Assembly: GCA_012838875.1 (NCBI GenBank)
Contig: DUOL01000082.1
Coordinates: 1 to 5,090 of the forward strand
Source: Bacteroidales bacterium
GTDB lineage: Bacteria; Bacteroidota; Bacteroidia; Bacteroidales; WCHB1-69
Length of the DNA: 5,090 nucleotides
Direction: 5' to 3'
The translations under genes and the position numbers were made by a program. Positions 1 to 5,090 of the stretch are shown here, piece by piece (position 1 is the first letter of the stretch; every line of letters starts with the position of its first letter). The notes beneath the pieces were generated by a model that saw only the letters and a list, made by a program, of their open reading frames with translations, had not been told where the DNA came from and did not search any database.

Positions 1-70
1 GCATCCCTTCGGGGTTCGGTTATCGTTTGGCTAAACATTTGGCATGGTCGGCGTGAGGGCGCAGGTGGAA

Positions 71-172
71 AGCCCGCAAGGGCGGAAGCCGCTGGGGACG
101 CGGCGGCAAAAAAGCGACTTTAGAAGCTCTTTTTGCCGCCTTGCGTCCCCACGGCTTGTGCCCGCGGACTTG
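71..172. repeat. Long imperfect inverted repeat (GC-rich hairpin)
   Basis: The core arms are 88-115 and 126-155. Read outward from a 10-base loop (116-125) they share GGCGGCAAAAA exactly, then TGGGGACGC exactly, then GCCG, broken only by a 2-base bulge on the right arm and a 1-base bulge on the left. Pairing continues less perfectly outward through 71-87 and 156-172 (AAGCCG and CCGC/GGGC blocks). A further exact pair, GGTCGG (46-51) with CCGACC (183-188), suggests the complementarity spans nearly the whole GC-rich segment. A small stem follows at 187-205 (CCCC/GGGG around GAGCGTAGCGA). The T run lies inside the stem rather than after it, so this does not resemble a terminator. It could be a dispersed intergenic repeat or small non-autonomous element. 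Copy number cannot be seen here. Confidence 0.7.
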
Positions 173-214
173 GAACCGAAGACCGACCCCGAGCGTAGCG
201 AGGGGACACGCCCT

Positions 215-262
215 GATAAAAATTAAAAATTAAAAAATTAAAAACAAAAATTGAGAATTTAA
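215..262. repeat. A/T-rich short degenerate repeat
   Basis: AATT recurs at 221, 228, 236, 249 and 256, separated by A runs, giving roughly 7-8 base units of the form AAAAATT with one double-length step. It starts right where the GC-rich hairpin segment ends. It may be simple low-complexity DNA, or the tail of the same repeat element. Confidence 0.45.
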
Positions 263-408
263 AAACAGATTTTCCCAATAATTTTTTAAATAGTATATAT
301 AATATTATTGTATGTCGCTTGAATATCGTTATAAAGCGGTAAAGTATCGGCAATTTATGTACGATGTTTTTGTATTTCTGAAAAGGAAGTGGAAATTCTA
401 AACTTTTG

Positions 409-1014
409 CTATTTCGGAAAACCTACGGATTGCGTCAGTAGAATCTCTTGTGTGGAGGGCAATTGCAACAGTTTATGAAGTGCTTCTTTGTCGAAAGCGC
501 CTCTTGCAACCGTAGCTAATCCTTCGGAGGCACAGTAGAGATAGATATTTTGGGATATGTAGCCACAGTTCGTGTAGGAATATTGCAAACTTGCCGCTTT
601 ATTCAAATCACTAACAATCAGAATATTAAGCGGGGCATCGGCTACATAATCTTGCAAGCCCGTATTTTTTCTATAGTCTCCTTTTTTCATTAGCGAGAGT
701 TGATATTCCTTAGCATTATAGAAATAGATGCCCTCTTTTAGAACGACATAAAGCTCTAGTTCTTGGCAATTTCGGGCGGTAGGCGCCGTGCGTTTATCCT
801 CTCTATTGAAGCCGTTAGCCGCCCACAGAAGATTGGAAAGTTGTTGCAACGACAACTCTTTGTCCGAAAATTCTCGAGAGCTTTTGCGTTCGTTTAGCGC
901 TTGCATTAACGGTTTCCCAATATTTTTTTCGGGTTCCGGAAGTTTAATATCTTGTGCAGAGATAAAAGTTGACATAGCCATAATTGTAATCAGTGTTAAT
1001 AAAAGTTTTTTCAT
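409..1014 (-). CDS. Exported nitroreductase-family (SagB/ThcOx-like) flavoprotein
   Basis: The 201-residue protein starts with a typical signal peptide: MKK, a hydrophobic stretch (residues 4-18), then a likely cleavage after ISA-20 just before QDIKL. It should therefore act outside the cytoplasm, probably in the periplasm. The rest is one compact nitroreductase fold. Visible family features are the N-terminal arginine/serine motif RKSSREF (43-49), LLWAANGFNRED (62-73), the TAPTARN segment (76-82) and the GYISQNIYL...GLATVARGAF helix-loop (151-174). The C-terminal SVGFP resembles the family's usual closing motif. Such proteins bind FMN and carry out NAD(P)H- or substrate-linked redox reactions. 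The substrate is unknown, and exported versions are common in Bacteroidota. The gene stands alone, is transcribed away from the restriction-modification genes, and is less AT-rich than they are. No Shine-Dalgarno sequence is evident. The ATG is chosen because it gives a full signal peptide and lies just below a good promoter. Confidence 0.88.
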   Translation of the reverse strand: MKKLLLTLITIMAMSTFISAQDIKLPEPEKNIGKPLMQALNERKSSREFSDKELSLQQLSNLLWAANGFNREDKRTAPTARNCQELELYVVLKEGIYFYNAKEYQLSLMKKGDYRKNTGLQDYVADAPLNILIVSDLNKAASLQYSYTNCGYISQNIYLYCASEGLATVARGAFDKEALHKLLQLPSTQEILLTQSVGFPK

Positions 1015-1043
1015 AAATTATACTATTTAATAATATTAAAATA

Positions 1044-1075
1044 CAAAGATACATTTTTATTTTAGGATAAACAAA
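1044..1075 (-). promoter_or_regulatory. Bacteroidota-type promoter for the nitroreductase gene
   Basis: On the minus strand, TTTG (1075-1072) is followed after 20 bases by TATCTTTG (1051-1044). This matches the Bacteroidota primary sigma factor consensus (TTTG, 19-21 bases, TAnnTTTG) at every fixed position. Transcription would start near 1037, leaving a leader of about 20-25 bases before the ATG at 1014. The G7 run begins three bases upstream of the TTTG box. Confidence 0.75.
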
Positions 1076-1197
1076 TTGGGGGGGAGTGGAAAAAATGGCA
1101 ATATGCTATGACGAGTTTTGTTTGGTTGTGTTTTGAGTTGATTTAGGAGGTATTGTTATTAACTATTCGTACAAAGGAAAAAAATTATACTCGTCTG

Positions 1198-1231
1198 TTT
1201 GATAAAAAATGAATCATTTGTTGTAACTTTG
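1198..1231 (+). promoter_or_regulatory. Probable Bacteroidota-type promoter for the restriction-modification operon
   Basis: TTTG (1198-1201) is followed after 22 bases by TAACTTTG (1224-1231), a full match to the TAnnTTTG box. The spacer is slightly longer than the usual 19-21 bases, which may make it weaker. Transcription would begin around 1237-1240, giving an 80-85 base leader before the endonuclease ATG. No better candidate is seen upstream of the operon. Confidence 0.6.
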
Positions 1232-1300
1232 CAATGTGTTTATCAATTTATAGAAATCAGGTCTAAGAAGATAAGAGCGTAAAAATATTAAAGAGATAAA

Positions 1301-1318
1301 AAAACGAAGTAACGTTTT
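1301..1318 (+). promoter_or_regulatory. Small inverted repeat just before the endonuclease start
   Basis: AAAACG (1301-1306) and CGTTTT (1313-1318) are perfectly complementary around a 6-base spacer (AAGTAA), ending three bases before the ATG at 1322. It occupies the ribosome-binding region, where no Shine-Dalgarno sequence is present. It might act as a protein-binding site or a weak RNA hairpin limiting endonuclease translation. The arms are short and AT-rich, so chance is a real alternative. Confidence 0.3.
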
Positions 1319-1321
1319 ACT

Positions 1322-3340
1322 ATGTGTAATTTTAAAAAAATAACAACAAATAGCGGTTTAATTTCATTCGGTAATACCGGTGCAAGATTGAGTGATCCAA
1401 GAGCTACCTACATAAAAATTTTAGACGCTCTTGTTGAGTTTAGAAAATTAAACAAAAACTGGGACACTCAATCACAAGCCGAATTTGGGAAGTTATTAGG
1501 AGAGCTTGATATTTTTGAAATAAAAACAACTAACGTTGTAAGTTCAGACAAAGATGTGCGTCTTAAAACGGGTTTTGTTTCGCAATTAGGTTTTACAAAT
1601 GAAGAACGGATTATAACAGCCGTCGGGAAAGAGTTATTAGCAAGTTCAAAATCTTTTGAAACAAACGAATTAGAAATATCAAAGGAGAGCTTTATTTATT
1701 TAAAACAATTTTTAAAATACCAACAAAACAACTTTGAAATAGTACCTTTACTCTCTTTGATATATGCGATTATTGAATTTGACAATGCATTGCCAATTGA
1801 TTTTGTTACGTATGTTTGGTCAGGTTCGCAAACTGAAAATGAACTAATTGAAAATATAAGAAATTATAAAAACAGTTCTGATTATAAAGAAACTATTTAT
1901 CTATCTATTTTAAATTCAGAAAATAGCGAGATAGCGAAAAAAAACTGTTCGCTTTTTTTTAACACTTATAGTTTTTCCGATGAAGAACAACGCAATCAAC
2001 TTTTATTAGCTATCCTCCCACACGGGAAAGGAGATAAATTTAAACGGAAAACCATATCCCTTTTTAACGATTTATACTCATACTGGCAGAATAAAAATTT
2101 ATGGAGTAACGTTAAGAAGAAAACATTCATACAAACCACTTTAAAGTCACGCTATAAGCACATTTCAAGTAAAAAGCCCGTCTACTATTTAGAATCATTA
2201 TTTGGTACGACTTCCCTAAACAACTCGTCCAACTGGGAAGAAATCATTTCATTTTTTGAAAACAGCCCTTTAATTGCGTCAAAAAATGAAGAAGATTTTA
2301 CGCTAAATTTCCACATTTTGTACATGTATATCAAGAAACTTTCTCTTTGTGAAGAGTATCAAGATTTGAATACAAGACACTTGAAGTTGCTTGATATTTT
2401 TGTATTTGAATACAACAAAATTAAACTAGATATTATTTTTTGGTATCTTTTCAAATCCGTTAAAAATGACTTGTTGAAAGTGAAACCACTTTCGGAAAAC
2501 GAATACAGAATAAGATTAGAAGCAAATCAAAATAGCATAGGAGAAATATACAATTTCCTTAAGATTAATATTAATGAACTTTCTACAGAAATAGCGAATG
2601 ATTTTCCTGACATTGAGGAACTTGGTTTTAAGAATTTCGCTTTGAGAAAAAAGGAAGAGCGATTATTAGAGTTAGTAAATTCCGTTTTTACAAAAGAAAA
2701 TATCATCAAAATATTTGAAAATATTTATCCGAGAAACGATGAGCAAATTCGCAAACTTATCAAGGGGTGGTATCAAGAATACGAAGCTACGATTCCTGCA
2801 TTATTTGAATATTTGTTAGGAATAGCTTTCTATTGGCTTTCGGAGAAACAAGTTAACATTTCAGATATACTTAATCCCGGATTGGACGCTAATCTTTTAC
2901 CAAGAACCCACATGGCAGGAGGGCAGGCGGATATTATTATTCATTGCAAGGAAAAAGATTATTTGATTGAAGCAACTTTAAGTGAAAGTGACAGACAACG
3001 ACAAATGGAAGCAGAGCCGGTTCCGCGACATTTAGCAAAACATATTTTAGAAGTAAATAGTAATAGTTTAGCGTTGTTTGTTGCGGGACAACTTGATCCG
3101 AATAATTTAGTAGTATTGCGTAATTACAAGTTTTCGGCTTGGTATAGTTCTGATGGTGAAAGTGTTGAGTCAATGGATATCTTACCTTTGTCGGTCTCTA
3201 ATATGATTTATCTTTTAAAAAATGAAACTGATTTCAATAATGTTGAGAAAAAGTTTAATATATTATTAAATTCGGAAAACAAAGATGGTTACAAGTGGTA
3301 TAAAGATGAAGTAAATAAAGCATTCAACAATGAAGATTAA
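1322..3340 (+). CDS. Type IIS restriction endonuclease, AlwI / N.BstNBI-like
   Basis: This 672-residue protein is the cutting component of the system. The N-terminal part (about 13-110) has the FGNTGARLSDPR opening and a region reading like a winged helix (TGFVSQLGFTNEERIITAVGKELL begins at 83), probably contacting DNA. Residues about 115-480 are helical and I recognise no motif in them. The nuclease domain is C-terminal: E496 (PALFEYLLG), D537 (GGQADI), E550 (YLIEATL), E563 (QMEAEP) and R569-H570. This is the PD-(D/E)XK variant of the AlwI/PleI/N.BstNBI group, with E-x-T replacing E-x-K. The 13-residue steps D537-E550-E563 agree with what I recall of N.BspD6I. These enzymes bind a 5-base asymmetric site and cut a few bases downstream. 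A stop codon four codons upstream (1310-1312) supports this ATG; no Shine-Dalgarno is visible. Its end overlaps the first methyltransferase gene by 11 bases. Its site, and whether it cuts or nicks, are unknown. Confidence 0.85.
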   Translation: MCNFKKITTNSGLISFGNTGARLSDPRATYIKILDALVEFRKLNKNWDTQSQAEFGKLLGELDIFEIKTTNVVSSDKDVRLKTGFVSQLGFTNEERIITAVGKELLASSKSFETNELEISKESFIYLKQFLKYQQNNFEIVPLLSLIYAIIEFDNALPIDFVTYVWSGSQTENELIENIRNYKNSSDYKETIYLSILNSENSEIAKKNCSLFFNTYSFSDEEQRNQLLLAILPHGKGDKFKRKTISLFNDLYSYWQNKNLWSNVKKKTFIQTTLKSRYKHISSKKPVYYLESLFGTTSLNNSSNWEEIISFFENSPLIASKNEEDFTLNFHILYMYIKKLSLCEEYQDLNTRHLKLLDIFVFEYNKIKLDIIFWYLFKSVKNDLLKVKPLSENEYRIRLEANQNSIGEIYNFLKININELSTEIANDFPDIEELGFKNFALRKKEERLLELVNSVFTKENIIKIFENIYPRNDEQIRKLIKGWYQEYEATIPALFEYLLGIAFYWLSEKQVNISDILNPGLDANLLPRTHMAGGQADIIIHCKEKDYLIEATLSESDRQRQMEAEPVPRHLAKHILEVNSNSLALFVAGQLDPNNLVVLRNYKFSAWYSSDGESVESMDILPLSVSNMIYLLKNETDFNNVEKKFNILLNSENKDGYKWYKDEVNKAFNNED

Positions 3341-4115
3341 TAAAATATATAAAGGAGATTGTATTGAAGTTATCAATAAAAATATTGATATAAATTCTAT
3401 ACCGTTAATCTTTGCTGACCCGCCTTATAACCTTTCGGGGAGTTCATTAGACCTAAAGAATAACACGACCGGCGGAGCTTTTTATAAGGTAAATGAAGAT
3501 TGGGATACGTTTGATTATGGAGACTATGTTAAATTTACGGTCAATTGGTTGCAAGCGGTTCACAACATTTTAACGGCAAACGGAAGTCTTTATATTTCTT
3601 GTACTCAGCACAATATCGGAGAAATCTTGGTTAAGGCAAAAAAACTTGGTTTTAAGCTCAACAATATTTTGACTTGGTATAAAGTGAATGCGATGCCGAA
3701 CATAACAAAGCGGACATACACACACTCAACGGAGTTTGTTTGCTGGTTCGTTAAGGGTAAAAATTGGATTTTCAATTATGATGAAGTGAAGAAATTCAAC
3801 CCGCATAAAACTAAGGAGGGTGAAAATAAACAGATGCGTGATTTTTTGGATTTCGTTAAATTGCCAATAGTTCAAGGGAAAGAAAGATTGCGAGGGGAAA
3901 ATGGGCGTGCTTTGCATCCGACACAAAAACCGGAAAAGTTGTTAGAGTTGATTATTAGGGCATCATCAAATGAAAACGATATTGTTTTAGATCCCTTTTT
4001 TGGAACAGGAACAACGGGTGTTGTTGCACAAAGGTTAAACCGAAATTGGATTGGAATAGAGAATAATGCTGATTATATAAAAATGGCAAAAAAACGTTTA
4101 ATGATAAAAGAATAA
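3330..4115 (+). CDS. Beta-class DNA adenine-N6 methyltransferase (first of pair)
   Basis: The 261-residue enzyme would transfer a methyl group from S-adenosylmethionine to adenine in the system's recognition site. The catalytic motif IV DPPYNL is N-terminal (30-35). A target-recognition region follows (about 40-190), including WYKVNAMPN (117-124), THSTEF (131-136) and KQMR (167-170). Then come HPTQKP (196-201) and the cofactor motif I DPFFGTGTTG (221-230). This IV-recognition-I order defines the beta class, alongside M.HinfI and DpnA. The DPPY form points to adenine rather than C5-cytosine. Its ATG lies inside the endonuclease gene in another frame with no clear ribosome-binding site, so translation probably depends on ribosomes finishing the endonuclease. 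It is a distant paralogue of the next gene. It most likely protects one strand of an asymmetric site; a different, independent specificity is possible. Confidence 0.9.
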   Translation: MKINKIYKGDCIEVINKNIDINSIPLIFADPPYNLSGSSLDLKNNTTGGAFYKVNEDWDTFDYGDYVKFTVNWLQAVHNILTANGSLYISCTQHNIGEILVKAKKLGFKLNNILTWYKVNAMPNITKRTYTHSTEFVCWFVKGKNWIFNYDEVKKFNPHKTKEGENKQMRDFLDFVKLPIVQGKERLRGENGRALHPTQKPEKLLELIIRASSNENDIVLDPFFGTGTTGVVAQRLNRNWIGIENNADYIKMAKKRLMIKE

Positions 4116-4118
4116 AAT

Positions 4119-4964
4119 ATGACTAACATTACTACTAAATTACAACTCGGAAATTGTATCGAACTTCTAAGGGAAGTCCCTTCGGGAAGTGTTAACCAAA
4201 TTTTTGCCGACCCCCCTTATAACCTATCGGGAGCGACTTTTCAAACTGTTAAAAGTGGGAAAATGGTAACTTGCGATAAAGGAAATTGGGACATCATTGA
4301 TGACATACACCGCTTTAATGAAGAGTGGGTAAAAGAGTGTATTCGGGTTTTAGCTGCTGACGGAACAATTTGGATTTCAGGAACTTTACACAATCACCCT
4401 TCGATAGGAGTAATTTTAAAAAAACTAAACTTATGGATTATCAATGATGTAATTTGGTTTAAGAGAAATGCTGCACCTTTATTATCAAAAAATCGCCTTG
4501 CTCCATCAACAGAATTAATTTGGATAGCAAGTAAGACGAAAAAGTACTATTTTGATTATGAAACTGCAAAAATGATAAATGGGGGAAAGCAAATGCGAAA
4601 TCTTTGGGAGATAAATGCCGAAAAGCATAAGACATCTCACCCTACAGAAAAGCCTGAATCACTTTTAGAAAGAATTATTTTACTTGGAAGTAAACAAGGA
4701 GATACTATACTTGACCCATTTGCCGGAAGTGGAACGACCGGTGTTGTAGCAAAACGATTACAACGCCATTTTATCGGTTTTGAAATTAGCCCGGACTATT
4801 TTAAAATTGCACTTAATAGGATAAATGATGAAAAAACAGAGAACAAAGTTGTTTACTCTGAAAAGTTATTAAAACAAAGTGAGCAACTAAATCTATTTTT
4901 GGAAGAAAAGGCAAATGAATATAAGGCTAAATGCTTTGAAGATAAAGTTAAATCCGAACCATAA
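4119..4964 (+). CDS. Beta-class DNA adenine-N6 methyltransferase (second of pair)
   Basis: The 281-residue protein has motif IV DPPYNL at 31-36, a recognition region, HPTEKP at 174-179 and cofactor motif I DPFAGSGTTG at 199-208, so it is also beta class. It is nearer to M.HinfI and DpnA than its partner is: SGKMVTCDKGNWD (46-58), ISGTLHN (86-92), PSTELIW (129-135) and NGGKQMRNLW (154-163) all recall those enzymes, which act on GANTC and GATC. A Lys/Glu-rich tail (about 238-281) extends past the catalytic core and may be coiled. The gene starts 3 bases after the first methyltransferase stops, so the two are co-translated. The likely role is methylating adenine on the other strand of the endonuclease site. 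Specificity cannot be assigned from resemblance alone. Confidence 0.9.
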   Translation: MTNITTKLQLGNCIELLREVPSGSVNQIFADPPYNLSGATFQTVKSGKMVTCDKGNWDIIDDIHRFNEEWVKECIRVLAADGTIWISGTLHNHPSIGVILKKLNLWIINDVIWFKRNAAPLLSKNRLAPSTELIWIASKTKKYYFDYETAKMINGGKQMRNLWEINAEKHKTSHPTEKPESLLERIILLGSKQGDTILDPFAGSGTTGVVAKRLQRHFIGFEISPDYFKIALNRINDEKTENKVVYSEKLLKQSEQLNLFLEEKANEYKAKCFEDKVKSEP

Positions 4965-5023
4965 AAAATCAAATTTTCCCTATTTCTGTCCTACGTAAAA
5001 CTTCACACTTAAAATTCGATGAG

Positions 5024-5090
5024 ATGAAAAAAGTTATAGATACTGAAAGAGTACCCATAAAACTGTGGCTTGACGATGTTGAAGAGAACA
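5024..5090 (+). CDS. rtcB: RtcB-family RNA ligase, N-terminal fragment
   Basis: Only the first 22 codons are present before the window ends. The peptide begins MKKVIDTERVPIKLWLDDVE, which matches the characteristic opening of Bacteroidota RtcB proteins. RtcB joins RNA ends carrying 2',3'-cyclic or 3'-phosphate to 5'-hydroxyl ends, using GTP and manganese, in RNA repair. The active-site residues lie beyond the window. The ATG at 5024 is the only reasonable start: an ATG at 5019 runs into a stop after two codons. The 59 bases after the methyltransferase gene contain no convincing promoter or terminator, so read-through from the restriction-modification operon is possible. The identification rests on a short peptide. 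Confidence 0.75.
   Translation, partial: MKKVIDTERVPIKLWLDDVEEN

Larger units (their letters stand above)
1..408. other. Gene-free region with GC-rich repeat-like segment and AT-rich tail
   Basis: No convincing gene lies here. The short open frames have no recognisable domain, and the one crossing the GC-rich part reads through a hairpin, so it is probably an artefact of base composition. From about position 40 to 215 the sequence is strikingly GC-rich compared with everything around it and is full of complementary segments. From about 215 to 300 it switches abruptly to almost pure A/T. The remainder (300-408) is ordinary AT-rich spacer downstream of the nitroreductase gene. I see no clear rho-independent terminator for that gene and no complete promoter. 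Confidence 0.6.
1015..1321. other. Divergent intergenic region
   Basis: This 307-base region separates the nitroreductase gene (leftward) from the restriction-modification operon (rightward). It holds a promoter for each direction, a run of seven G (1078-1084) beside the leftward promoter, and a small inverted repeat just before the endonuclease start. The stretch from about 1090 to 1195 shows no gene and no clear element. There is no small helix-turn-helix controller (C-protein) gene of the kind that precedes many type II endonuclease genes. Confidence 0.7.

Noticed and set aside
88..155. The strong hairpin as a rho-independent terminator for the nitroreductase gene
   Set aside because: It lies over 250 bases past the stop codon and its T/A runs are inside the stem next to the loop, not after the stem.
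44..226. A 60-codon plus-strand open frame through the GC-rich segment
   Set aside because: It runs across both arms of the hairpin, has no recognisable domain and ends in the AT-rich repeat. Its residues look like repeat-derived translation, so it is more likely chance than a gene.
120..353. A 77-codon minus-strand open frame with a hydrophobic start
   Set aside because: Its hydrophobic, Phe/Ile-rich character is what AT-rich DNA yields in any frame, and its end translates the GC-rich hairpin.
3183..3190. TACCTTTG inside the endonuclease gene as a separate methyltransferase promoter
   Set aside because: It matches the TAnnTTTG box, but no TTTG lies at the right distance (the nearest TTG is 15 bases upstream). 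Similar boxes occur by chance elsewhere in the gene, for example TATGTTTG at 1811-1818.
4965..4977. AAAAT-CAA-ATTTT as a terminator after the second methyltransferase
   Set aside because: The stem is five A-T pairs only, too weak to support as an intrinsic terminator, and such patterns are common in AT-rich spacers.
4981..4988. TATTTCTG as a promoter box for rtcB
   Set aside because: It misses one fixed position of TAnnTTTG and has no TTTG box about 20 bases upstream.
1..5090. CRISPR array, tRNA, rRNA or insertion sequence
   Set aside because: No regularly spaced direct repeats, no tRNA-like cloverleaf, no rRNA-like conserved segments and no transposase-like protein were seen.

Overview
The window looks like chromosomal DNA from an AT-rich member of the Bacteroidota. 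Both clear promoters have the Bacteroidota form (TTTG, a spacer of about 20 bases, then TAnnTTTG). Start codons lack strong Shine-Dalgarno sequences. The flanking proteins, a secreted SagB-like nitroreductase and the start of an RtcB RNA ligase, also resemble Bacteroidota versions. No species can be named from this stretch.

Layout. Positions 1-408 hold no convincing gene. A GC-rich segment there folds into a long imperfect hairpin and is followed by an A/T-rich stretch of short AATT-spaced units. A minus-strand gene (409-1014) encodes an exported nitroreductase-like flavoprotein, with a well-formed promoter at 1044-1075. A 307-base divergent intergenic region carries a seven-G run next to that promoter and a second promoter reading rightward. 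Three tightly packed plus-strand genes follow (1322-4964): a large restriction endonuclease of the AlwI / N.BstNBI type and two beta-class N6-adenine DNA methyltransferases. The nuclease and first methyltransferase genes overlap by 11 bases, and the two methyltransferase genes are 3 bases apart. After a 59-base gap the first 22 codons of rtcB begin at 5024 and run off the window.

How the genes work together. The three-gene unit is best read as a complete type IIS restriction-modification system. The endonuclease would bind a short asymmetric site and cut (or nick) to one side. The two paralogous methyltransferases would each protect one strand of that site, since an asymmetric sequence usually needs two modifying activities. 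Close relatives act on GGATC or GAGTC, but the exact site cannot be read from sequence. The unit is more AT-rich than the nitroreductase gene and lies between two unrelated genes, which fits acquisition as a cassette. The individual families are known. The open points are the specificity, whether the nuclease cuts both strands or nicks, and how an endonuclease-first operon is controlled without a visible controller gene.
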